Assembly (NCBI RefSeq): GCF_000173975.1
Contig: NZ_ACEP01000090.1
Location: forward strand, 1-42,935
Reading direction: 5' to 3'
Source of the DNA: Anaerobutyricum hallii DSM 3353
GTDB taxonomy: Bacteria; Bacillota; Clostridia; Lachnospirales; Lachnospiraceae
DNA length: 42,935 nucleotides
Shown here: positions 16,221 through 23,338 of the stretch, in pieces
Position numbering within the stretch: the first letter of the stretch is position 1
How the letters are laid out: the number at the start of each line of letters is the position of its first letter
Program-made: the position numbers and the translations under genes
Notes under the pieces: model-generated
Databases searched by the model: none
What the model saw: the letters and a program-made list of their open reading frames with translations, nothing else
What the model was told of the DNA's origin: nothing

Positions 16221-16428
16221 TAAATTACAGGGAAATCCTGTAAATTAAAATTTTTATTCCCCCCTGAACCGTCTCACTCCACTTTCTGAACGGTCAGGGC
16301 AAAGAGAAGGAGGATAACCGTCAGACTTGCGGTGCGGCAGTGTGGAGACCTGTCGTAATGTGGCGCGGAAGTAATCGCCGGCTGCGAGGTGATATCGTGC
16401 GGAGGCAGTATCACTAAAGTCTAAGAAT
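16221..16428 (+). promoter_or_regulatory. Structured, GC-rich leader RNA of msmK
   Basis: The leader contains several stems: TTACAGG/CCTGTAA (16225-16243) followed by a T-rich run; CCCTGA-CCGT with ACGG-TCAGGG and a bulged A (16262-16272 with 16290-16299); a domain closed by AGACTT/AAGTCT (16323-16328 with 16417-16422) that contains GGCG/CGCC and GTGATA/TATCAC stems. AACCGTC occurs twice (16267-16273 and 16316-16322), so ACGGT (16290-16294) can pair with either copy, giving mutually exclusive folds. The GGAGG nearest the start (16401-16405) is in the loop of the last stem, 23 nt from the ATG. It does not match a riboswitch class I know. Confidence 0.55.
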
Positions 16429-17598
16429 ATGGCAGAGGTAACATTAAAACATATTAAGAAAGTTTACCCAAACACAGAGAAGAAGAGCAAAAAGGGCCAG
16501 AAGAAGAGCAATCTTATGGTTACAGACGAAGGCGTATTAGCAGTTCAGGACTTCAATCTTGACATCAAGGACCGCGAATTCATCGTATTAGTAGGTCCAT
16601 CCGGATGTGGTAAGTCCACAACACTTCGTATGGTAGCCGGCCTCGAAGAAATCAGTGGAGGAGAACTCCTCATTGATGGAAAGAGAATGAATGATGTAGC
16701 TCCAAAGGGTCGTGATATCGCTATGGTATTCCAGAGCTATGCGCTGTATCCACATATGACAGTTCGCGAGAACATGGAATTCCCATTAAAACTTCGCAAG
16801 ATGCCAAAAGACGAGATGAATAAGAGAGTGGACGAAGTGGCAGAAATTCTTGATATTACACAGTATCTTGACCGTAAGCCAAAGGCATTATCCGGTGGAC
16901 AGCGTCAGAGAGTTGCCATTGGTCGTGCGATTGTAAGAGAACCGAAAGTTCTTTTAATGGATGAGCCTTTATCAAACTTAGATGCCAAGCTTCGTAACCA
17001 GATGAGAGCAGAGCTTATCAAGCTCCGTCAGAGAATTGATACAACATTTATTTATGTAACACATGACCAGACAGAAGCCATGACACTTGGTGACCGTATC
17101 GTTATCATGAAGGATGGAATCGTACAGCAGGTCGGAACTCCACAGGAAGTATTTGACCATCCAGCGAACATCTTTGTAGCAGGCTTTATCGGTATGCCAC
17201 AGATGAATATGTTTGATGCGAAACTCGTAGAACAGTCTGGGAAATACAGTGTAGAATTAGGTGGTGTTTCCATTATACTTTCCGAAGAAAAACAGGCAGC
17301 ACTCGCTAAAAATAACGTAAAATCACAGGAAATCACCCTTGGAATCCGTCCAGAGCACATCGCTTTAGCTCAGCCAGGCAAAGATGCCATCACAGGCAAA
17401 GTGGACGTATCCGAGATGATGGGAAGTGCGATTCATTTACATGTCAATGCCTGTGGAAGAGATACCATTATCATCGTACAGACGATGGATTTAACAGGTG
17501 GAGAAGATTTATCAATCGGAAGTGAAATCTCTTTCGCATTTGGCGGAAATGCAGTCCATGTGTTCAATAAAGAAACAGGGGAGAATTTAGAATTCTGA
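16429..17598 (+). CDS. msmK: Sugar ABC transporter ATPase (MsmK/UgpC type)
   Basis: This 389-aa ATPase powers CUT1 sugar importers, and in Gram-positives one such ATPase often serves several transporters. The nucleotide-binding domain has Walker A GPSGCGKST (about 62-70), the Q-loop in FQSYALYPHM, signature LSGGQRQR, Walker B VLLMDEPLSNLDA and the H-loop YVTHDQ. A C-terminal MalK-like regulatory TOBE region follows (about 255-389, LGIRPEHI). An unusual Lys-rich insertion (residues 16-32, TEKKSKKGQKKS) interrupts the first strand region. No ribosome binding site lies next to the ATG: the nearest GGAGG is 23 nt upstream inside a leader hairpin. It diverges from the binding-protein operon and ends in a palindromic element. 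Confidence 0.95.
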   Translation: MAEVTLKHIKKVYPNTEKKSKKGQKKSNLMVTDEGVLAVQDFNLDIKDREFIVLVGPSGCGKSTTLRMVAGLEEISGGELLIDGKRMNDVAPKGRDIAMVFQSYALYPHMTVRENMEFPLKLRKMPKDEMNKRVDEVAEILDITQYLDRKPKALSGGQRQRVAIGRAIVREPKVLLMDEPLSNLDAKLRNQMRAELIKLRQRIDTTFIYVTHDQTEAMTLGDRIVIMKDGIVQQVGTPQEVFDHPANIFVAGFIGMPQMNMFDAKLVEQSGKYSVELGGVSIILSEEKQAALAKNNVKSQEITLGIRPEHIALAQPGKDAITGKVDVSEMMGSAIHLHVNACGRDTIIIVQTMDLTGGEDLSIGSEISFAFGGNAVHVFNKETGENLEF

Positions 17599-17800
17599 TT
17601 TGCTGAGGACTGTGTTTTGGATGGGGAGAAAAATAGAATTCACTTTTTTCTCTAAGTCTCTCCTATGAATCCCACGAAGTTGCCAGCAAACACACTATAA
17701 AGACAGATAAAGCATATTTTTGCGGCCTTGGAGCGAGTGTTCAACACTCGCTCCGAGGCCGCAAAATATGCTTTATCTGTCTTTATAGTGTATGTGTTCA
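17590..17800 (+). repeat. Stop-codon-linked palindromic element, copy C (after msmK), divergent
   Basis: The main hairpin spans 17694-17789, about 46 bp of stem with one bulged T and one G-U pair, almost to its apex (GAGCGAGTGTT-C-AACACTCGCTC). The core keeps CATATTTT-GC...GC-AAAATATG but the branched apex of other copies has become simple and symmetrical. The left flank AATTCTGATTTGC, at the msmK stop, matches other copies, but about 80 bp separate it from the stem. That interval carries GGGGAGA ... TCTCTCC pairing. Confidence 0.75.
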
Positions 17801-17824
17801 TTTTTTAACTCCATAAATTCAATA

Positions 17825-17853
17825 TTGACATGTATATACAAGTATGATAATAT
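17825..17853 (+). promoter_or_regulatory. Promoter of the transaldolase-family gene
   Basis: TTGACA (17825-17830) and TAATAT (17848-17853) are 17 bp apart, giving a leader of about 55 nt. Confidence 0.7.
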
Positions 17854-17912
17854 AAAATCAACATGAAGCTCAGTTATTTAAAATCAAATTTTTATTATAG
17901 GAGGAGAAAAGT

Positions 17913-19214
17913 ATGTTAAATGTAACGTTAGATTCCCTTGGATTAGAAACCGTACGCGGAGATGAGAGTTTTGTTTCGAGAGTACAGGATATGCCAGTTA
18001 GTAAAGAAGAGTTTTTCGATTTAACAAAAATGGCAAAGTACGTAGGTGTAACAGAACAGTTTAAGGATGTTATCAACACATTCCATACACCGGAAGGGGA
18101 AACTCCTGCAGGTTTTAAGCGAGAGCTTGTGATGGAAAAAGACGGTGTTGTAAAGGTTGATCTGGTAAGAGATATTTCTTATGATAAGAATGGTATATTA
18201 AGACCAACAAATGTATTGTTTTCTGCCGACAGTGCGAATCCATATGAAGTGGAACCAATCAGCCCTTTAATTTCCAATTTGACCTGTAACCCGGGAATCA
18301 TTTACGATTTATTTATTAATAATCCAAAGGCTAATGTTGGAAATAAATATAAGAACCGTGATGAAGTTATGGCAGAAATCGGAAGAGTACTTGGTCCGGG
18401 ATGTGATATCAGTGTGGAGCTGAACAATCCTTTTGAGCAGGATTTCAATAAGATTCTTGAAGAGGCAGAAAAATTTAGAGAAATGTTTTCTAGATATCGT
18501 GTAGTTATTAAAGTCCCTCATACAGGAGCCGTTACACCACAGAATGTAACCCAGCTTCTCAGTGAAAATAAAAAACTTGACAAGAGACCGGATCAGGTTG
18601 GAACAGAAGATGCACTTCGCGGGCATAATCTTGCATTGAAACTGCATGAACATGGATTCCGTGTAAACTTTACATTAATGTTTGAGCCGTTTCAGACTAT
18701 GCTGGCAATGCAGGCAAGACCATACTTTATCAATACATTTTTAAGACATCGTCTTTTACAGTCTCAAAATATTAAAAAATATGTTGATATGTATGAAGTT
18801 TCAAAGGATAATAAGATTTTAGAGACATTAAAAGACTACTTTATCTCCTGTGATTATTATACAGAAGCAGATAGGGATATGGCATTGGCAGATGTTCTTG
18901 CATTTGGTAAAGATCTTCTTAAATACAGACATTTTGAAGATAAGCAGGGTCAGGATGGATTAGATGGTATGCGTCATAATCTGCGCGTATTAAAGAACTC
19001 CAATCTAAAAGACACACGTCTTATTGTATGTTCTATGGAAGGCCCTTACAACTATCCGGATATTGATAAACTCCTTACAGAACCAGAATTCCAGGATATG
19101 AATCACAAAGTCGTAATTACAGCAGAACCAAATTATCTTGCAAGATTTACATCTACGAATCAGGTAATCAGCTATCAGAGAAGATTTATGAATGCTGCAA
19201 ATGGACAGAGCTAA
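17913..19214 (+). CDS. Transaldolase-family protein, long atypical form
   Basis: This 433-aa protein has a transaldolase-like barrel behind a roughly 85-residue N-terminal extension. By comparison with E. coli TalB (known family residues), the catalytic set is present: Asp106 (FSADSANP, TalB D17), Asn126 (LTCNPG, N35), Glu169 (SVELNN, E96), the Schiff-base Lys200 (VVIKVPHT, K132) and Asn252/Thr254 (VNFTL, N154/T156). TalB Ser176 is Asn274, and the phosphate-binding SPFVGR is changed to NTFLRH, with about 20 extra residues before the VNFTL strand. It should form a Schiff base, but the acceptor or phosphate specificity may differ from pentose phosphate transaldolase. The start has AGGAGG 8 bases upstream. 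A HAD phosphatase gene follows in the same direction after 67 bp. Confidence 0.8.
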   Translation: MLNVTLDSLGLETVRGDESFVSRVQDMPVSKEEFFDLTKMAKYVGVTEQFKDVINTFHTPEGETPAGFKRELVMEKDGVVKVDLVRDISYDKNGILRPTNVLFSADSANPYEVEPISPLISNLTCNPGIIYDLFINNPKANVGNKYKNRDEVMAEIGRVLGPGCDISVELNNPFEQDFNKILEEAEKFREMFSRYRVVIKVPHTGAVTPQNVTQLLSENKKLDKRPDQVGTEDALRGHNLALKLHEHGFRVNFTLMFEPFQTMLAMQARPYFINTFLRHRLLQSQNIKKYVDMYEVSKDNKILETLKDYFISCDYYTEADRDMALADVLAFGKDLLKYRHFEDKQGQDGLDGMRHNLRVLKNSNLKDTRLIVCSMEGPYNYPDIDKLLTEPEFQDMNHKVVITAEPNYLARFTSTNQVISYQRRFMNAANGQS

Positions 19215-19281
19215 ATAGAAATCATATTTTTTTAAAATAAGATGTATATACATGACTGGATATATAGAAGAGGGAAAAAGT

Positions 19282-19929
19282 ATGGGGAAGGCAGTTATTT
19301 TTGATTTAGATGGTACATTATTAAATACTTTAGATGATCTTGAAGATAGTGTAAATCATACCTTAAACTATTTTAAATACCCGAAACGAACAAAAGCAGA
19401 AGTAAGAAGCTTCATAGGCGGTGGCGCAAAAGCCTTAATAAAAAAATCTTTGCCAGAAAATGTAACTGCAGAAAAATACGAAGAAGTATTATCCTATTTT
19501 CAAGCTTATTATAAAAAGAACGCTGATAAAAAAACAGGTCTTTATCCAGGGGTAAAAAAGCTGGTAAATAAGCTTTCTGATGAAAATTATTCTATAGGAG
19601 TTGTTTCTGCGAAAGGTGATATTGTAGTAAAAGAATTGGTAGAATCATTTTTAGGAGACAAAGTAAATGAGACTTTGGGAGAAAAAGAAGGCATAAAAAG
19701 AAAACCAGCCCCGGATTCTATCTTAATCATGATGGATACGCTAAAATGCAAACCAGAAGAAACTATTTACGTTGGAGACTCTGAAGTGGATGTGGAAGCA
19801 GCCGCCAATGCGGGAATTAGATGTGCTTCTGTCACATGGGGATTCCGCGATAAGGAAGACCTTGAGAAGATTAATCCATTGTATATAGCGGATAATGTAC
19901 AGGAACTCTATGAATTAATAAAGGGATAA
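19282..19929 (+). CDS. HAD-superfamily hydrolase, phosphoglycolate phosphatase-like
   Basis: This 215-aa phosphatase has motif I DLDGTLLNT (nucleophile Asp and acid/base Asp), a helical cap domain of class C1 (about 15-85), motif II VVSAKG, motif III Lys in KRKPAPD, and motif IV VGDSEVDVEAA. The substrate cannot be told from sequence. Phosphoglycolate or a sugar phosphate is usual, and the transaldolase-like gene just upstream suggests a sugar phosphate. I place the start at 19282 (MGKAVIFDLDG), 8 bases after GAGGG. An earlier in-frame ATG at 19252 has no ribosome binding site and would add ten residues before the conserved strand. Palindrome copy D begins at its stop codon. Confidence 0.88.
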   Translation: MGKAVIFDLDGTLLNTLDDLEDSVNHTLNYFKYPKRTKAEVRSFIGGGAKALIKKSLPENVTAEKYEEVLSYFQAYYKKNADKKTGLYPGVKKLVNKLSDENYSIGVVSAKGDIVVKELVESFLGDKVNETLGEKEGIKRKPAPDSILIMMDTLKCKPEETIYVGDSEVDVEAAANAGIRCASVTWGFRDKEDLEKINPLYIADNVQELYELIKG

Positions 19930-20114
19930 TTCTGAGTTGCCGCAGGTAAAGTAGACGCACCCAAAGAGAGAAGATACCCTATATTTGTGACTCTATCACT
20001 GTGGGTTGAATGTTTGCTTACAGGCTCACATTCAATCCTCGTTCTAAGGCCACAAATATAGGGTATCTTCTCTCTTTGGGTGCTGTCTTTGGCTGTTGAA
20101 GTAAATTCAGAATT
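19928..20114 (+). repeat. Stop-codon-linked palindromic element, copy D (after HAD gene)
   Basis: Arms 19957-19989 and 20051-20083 form a perfect 33-bp stem. Terminal arms AATTCTGA (19928-19935, overlapping the TAA) and TCAGAATT (20107-20114) bound a 187-bp element. It is the closest relative of copy A. Within the stem the two differ at three positions, and each difference is matched by the complementary change in the opposite arm. Confidence 0.88.
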
Positions 20115-20220
20115 GGGAGTTTTAATTTCGTAAATCAGGTAAAAATTTAAATTTCTTTCGGCGTCTCCTTTGTCATTCAGCAAATCAGAATCTTATGGTA
20201 ATTTTCATGAAATTAGAAAT

Positions 20221-20250
20221 TTGCTTTTACCCCCGTAGCCTTGCTAAAAT
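20221..20250 (+). promoter_or_regulatory. Likely promoter of the DUF6070-like gene
   Basis: TTGCTT (20221-20226) and TAAAAT (20245-20250) are separated by 18 bp, about 30 bp before the ATG. Confidence 0.5.
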
Positions 20251-20282
20251 TATGTTTATGAAAAAAATCACGGGAGGCTGTA

Positions 20283-21140
20283 ATGAGGGTTATGAGGAAT
20301 AAGAATGATTGGATGCAAAAGAAGAGCATTATTATTATTATATTAGTGGTTCTTTTATTAGTAGCAATTTTAGCTGTGGCGGCAGAACTTGGAATGAAGA
20401 GTGGTGGCAGGCCGAATAAAATAATAGAAAAAATTACGAATGGAAATAATAATGAAGATAATTCTAATTCGGATTCCAATAATATGAAAGAGAAAGATAG
20501 CGAGAAAGAATTCGAGGATGATACGAACAGTGAATTGAATACGGGATATGGCTATGAGATGGATGTACTTTCTGATAAGAATAATTCAACGGAGGAAAAG
20601 ACTGTCTATGAAAAAGGCTATGATCTTCCAGTAGATAAGCAGGAAGATAAAACAGCAAAAAAAGAATTACATGAGATGATGCAGGCTGTCTGGCCTATTT
20701 ATGATAAAAGCGAAAAGGGTGATACCAGCAATGTAGTATTACCGAGTAAGACTATAAAAAAGATATTAGATAAAATAGAAAGCTGTTCTGTTCCGGCATT
20801 TTTTAGCGGAAGAGAAGAACATATGCGGAATGCAGATAAATTTGATGGATTTTTAAAGAATGCACAAAAAGGAGAAAAGGATAGTATCATAGTATATGAA
20901 GTTCACGAAGATGGCGGTGTTGGACGGAATAAATATATATTTGATGGACAAAATATGTATGTTTTATATGTCGGCTCCGTCTGGAACAATGATGAAGATG
21001 TAATCAGTATTGACACAACATATACGAGAATAAAAGAATGGAACTACACAAAAGATGGCTGGTTTACTGGAGAATTCTGCGTACCAGAACCACCGGAAAG
21101 ATCTGAAACGGTAGATGGAAGGTTTAGGATTCTGGTTTAA
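20283..21140 (+). CDS. DUF6070-like membrane-anchored protein, possibly C-terminally truncated
   Basis: This 285-aa protein has a basic N-terminus, one membrane helix (about 14-36, IIIIILVVLLLVAILAVAA), a long Asn/Ser/Glu/Asp-rich linker (about 45-110) and an extracytoplasmic domain (about 120-285). The domain contains IIVYEVHEDGGVGRNKYIFD and TTYTRIKEWNYTKDGWF, which I associate from memory with DUF6070 of Lachnospiraceae. Homologues I recall continue for 100 or more residues beyond CVPEPPE, whereas this one stops a few residues later (RFRILV), exactly where palindrome copy E begins. That suggests the element or a rearrangement removed the C-terminal half. The ATG has GGGAGG 6 bases upstream. 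The function of the family is unknown. Confidence 0.7.
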   Translation: MRVMRNKNDWMQKKSIIIIILVVLLLVAILAVAAELGMKSGGRPNKIIEKITNGNNNEDNSNSDSNNMKEKDSEKEFEDDTNSELNTGYGYEMDVLSDKNNSTEEKTVYEKGYDLPVDKQEDKTAKKELHEMMQAVWPIYDKSEKGDTSNVVLPSKTIKKILDKIESCSVPAFFSGREEHMRNADKFDGFLKNAQKGEKDSIIVYEVHEDGGVGRNKYIFDGQNMYVLYVGSVWNNDEDVISIDTTYTRIKEWNYTKDGWFTGEFCVPEPPERSETVDGRFRILV

Positions 21141-21314
21141 TTCAGTAAACAGATAGACGAAGCCAGGAAGCAAACGAATCTATATTTATGACTTTAGTCG
21201 CGGCGTGTTGAATGCTCGCTTTCGCGCTCGCATCCAACACTTGCTCCGAGGTCATAAATATAGATTCGTTTGCTTCCTGGCTTCTGTGCTATGGCGGTTG
21301 GAGTGAATTAAACC
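21134..21314 (+). repeat. Stop-codon-linked palindromic element, copy E (after DUF6070-like gene)
   Basis: Arms 21159-21192 and 21251-21284 form a perfect 34-bp stem. The terminal arms GGTTTAATTCA (21134-21144) and TGAATTAAACC (21304-21314) are a perfect 11-bp inverted repeat. The left one contains the last Val codon and the TAA stop of the gene. The apex reads GAATGCTCGC-TTTC-GCGCTCGCATC, shared with copy F. The outer stem sequence (AGCCAGGAAGCAAACG) is unique in this window. Confidence 0.88.
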
Positions 21315-21321
21315 TAGAAAC

Positions 21322-21385
21322 GGAGAGAATTTGAGGAAGAAGAGTATAAAGTCTAAGCCCATCTGGTGAATCCTCAAATCTCTCC
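21322..21385. repeat. Hairpin between the two tail-to-tail palindromic elements
   Basis: GGAGAGAATTTGAGGA (21322-21337) pairs with TCCTCAAATCTCTCC (21371-21385) with one bulged base, around a 33-nt loop. It fills the gap between copies E and F. Similar GGAGAGA/GATTTGA sequence flanks copy B (minus strand about 4353-4384), so it may be an accessory module of the same family. Confidence 0.55.
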
Positions 21386-21387
21386 CC

Positions 21388-21588
21388 AACGATAAATGGT
21401 AATAATTTCCTCTCTAGCCAAAGCACAGCTCTCTGGAAGATAAATAAAGCATATTTGTGACCTCGGAGCAAAGGTTGGATGCGAGCGCGAAAGCGAGCAT
21501 TCAACCTGCAGCGACTAAAGTCGCAAATATGCTTTATTTATCTTCCAGAGGGCGTCAACTTTGCCTGCGGCACCCCCTATTTATCGTT
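21388..21588 (-). repeat. Stop-codon-linked palindromic element, copy F (after hydA)
   Basis: Arms 21428-21460 and 21521-21553 form a 33-bp stem with two G-U pairs. Terminal arms AACGATAAAT (21388-21397) and ATTTATCGTT (21579-21588) are a perfect 10-bp inverted repeat. On the minus strand the gene-side arm includes the hydA TAA and preceding Arg codon. The flank GGTGCCGCAGGCAAAGTTGACGC matches copies B and D. The apex is nearly identical to copy E. Confidence 0.88.
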
Positions 21589-23338
21589 TCTTCAACTTTG
21601 GAGCCAACGGCATATCCCACCCATGATGGTCAGTATGCAGCAGCTTATGAGACATACGAGAAAGAGGTTTCTCCAGATACTCTTCATAAGTCTTTAACAC
21701 TTCCGGATTCTCATGCGAGAAACGACGTTCGTTCTGGGAATCAAGGAAGTAGAGGTTCTTGGAGCGAATCTCAGCCATTTCCTTCCCTTCGTGGATTGGC
21801 TGTCCACCACCGCCTACGCAGCCGCCAGGGCAGGCCATAACTTCTACAAAGTGGTAGAATACTTCACCGCGGCGAACGGCTTCGATTAACTTTCTTGCGT
21901 TGCCAAGTCCACTTACTACGGCAACTTTAACTTCTGTGCCGTTGATGTCGATAGCAGCTTCTTTCCAGCCGTCCATTCCTCGTACACCGTGGAATGCATC
22001 TGGGTCAGGGTTCTGTCCTGTTGCAAGATAATAGCAGCTTCTTAAGGCAGCTTCCATAACACCACCGGTTGTTCCGAAGATTACGGCAGCACCAGTTCCT
22101 TCTCCGCAAGGAGAGTCGAAGCGGTCTTCTGGAAGTCCGTAAACATCAATGTTGAGGGACTTCATATAGTCAACGAATTCGCGTGTATTTAATACAACGT
22201 CAACGTCAGGACCAGTTCCTGTACTGTCCATAGTAGGAAGTGCACATTCGGCCTTCTTTGCGATACATGGCATGATGGAAACGCTGAAAATGTTTTCAGG
22301 ATCTTCATGAATCTTATCAGCAAAGTAGTTCTTGATGATGGCTCCCTGCATCTGTTGAGGAGACTTTGCAGTGGAAAGGCAGTCTACCATGTCAGGATAC
22401 TGGGATTTTAAGAAACGAACCCAGCCAGGACAGCAGGAGGTAAACATTGGCCACTGGTAGTCTTCTTTATGTTTCAGTCGTTCTAAGAACTCGCTTCCTT
22501 CTTCCATAATAGTAAGATCGGCAGCGTAAGTTGTATCAAATACATAATCAAATCCCATCAGACGAAGTGCACCGGCAAGTCGTTCTGGGGAAGCAAACTT
22601 ACGGGAAAGCTTGAAGGCTTCAGCCCATGCGGTACGAACGGCAGGAGCAACCTGAACAACTGTAGTTTTTCTTCTTGTATTTAACATACCGTTCTGAGAG
22701 AATACCGGACGTTTATCGTCACGGCCTGACAGAGCAGCAACTGGACAATGAGTGATACACTGTCCGCAAAGAGCACAGTCGGCTTCTTTAATATTTCTTC
22801 CAAGAGATACATTAACGGTGGTACGGGAACCAGTTTTGGCGATATCCCATACTTTTAAAGACTGTACTTTATCACAAATTTGGATACAGCGCATACATTT
22901 GATACATTTGCTCTCGTCACGGATAAGAGGAAAGTCCATGGGCCACTTCTCTTCTGTAATGTGTTGTTTGAAAGTACCACTTCCGAATTCAAGGTCGTTG
23001 GCAACTTTCTGAAGCTGACAGTTTCCGCTTCGAACACAGGTAGGGCAGAAGCAGTTGTGCTGTGAGAGAATCAGCTTAATATTGATTCGGCGGGCATCAC
23101 GTACTTTTGGGGAGTTTGTGTAAATCTCCATTCCTTCTTTTACTGTATTGTTACAGGAAGTGACGAGCCTTTCGATACCTTTTATTTCCACAACGCAGAC
23201 ACGGCAGGCACCGATTTCGTTGATATCTTTTAAATAACACAAAGTAGGGACAATCATTTTTGCCTCTCTGCAGGCTTCTAAAATCGTAGTTCCCTCTTCA
23301 ACGGAGATAGGAACGTCATTTATCTTAATATTTACCAT
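21581..23338 (-). CDS. hydA: [FeFe] hydrogenase catalytic subunit
   Basis: This 585-aa group A-type iron hydrogenase reversibly reduces protons to H2. Domains in order: N-terminal 2Fe-2S ferredoxin domain (Cys near 34, 45, 48, 62), the His/Cys3 4Fe-4S site (HNCFCPTCVRSGNCQL, about 95-110), a two-cluster ferredoxin domain (CIKCMRCIQIC and CALCGQCITHCP), then the H-cluster domain with L1 TSCCPGW (about 298), L2 MPCIAKKAEC (about 355) and L3 MACPGGCVGGGGQP (about 500). All H-cluster cysteines are present. Its ATG overlaps the end of the upstream flavoprotein gene by 7 bp, so the two are translationally coupled and probably one complex taking electrons from a pyridine nucleotide. HydEFG maturases are not in the window. 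Confidence 0.96.
   Translation of the reverse strand: MVNIKINDVPISVEEGTTILEACREAKMIVPTLCYLKDINEIGACRVCVVEIKGIERLVTSCNNTVKEGMEIYTNSPKVRDARRINIKLILSQHNCFCPTCVRSGNCQLQKVANDLEFGSGTFKQHITEEKWPMDFPLIRDESKCIKCMRCIQICDKVQSLKVWDIAKTGSRTTVNVSLGRNIKEADCALCGQCITHCPVAALSGRDDKRPVFSQNGMLNTRRKTTVVQVAPAVRTAWAEAFKLSRKFASPERLAGALRLMGFDYVFDTTYAADLTIMEEGSEFLERLKHKEDYQWPMFTSCCPGWVRFLKSQYPDMVDCLSTAKSPQQMQGAIIKNYFADKIHEDPENIFSVSIMPCIAKKAECALPTMDSTGTGPDVDVVLNTREFVDYMKSLNIDVYGLPEDRFDSPCGEGTGAAVIFGTTGGVMEAALRSCYYLATGQNPDPDAFHGVRGMDGWKEAAIDINGTEVKVAVVSGLGNARKLIEAVRRGEVFYHFVEVMACPGGCVGGGGQPIHEGKEMAEIRSKNLYFLDSQNERRFSHENPEVLKTYEEYLEKPLSRMSHKLLHTDHHGWDMPLAPKLKKR

Noticed and set aside
2261-20090. Treating the palindromes simply as Rho-independent terminators
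   Set aside because: They lack a downstream T tract, are over 100 nt with long perfect stems and a conserved apex, and share flanking sequence. Termination may be one effect but does not explain them.
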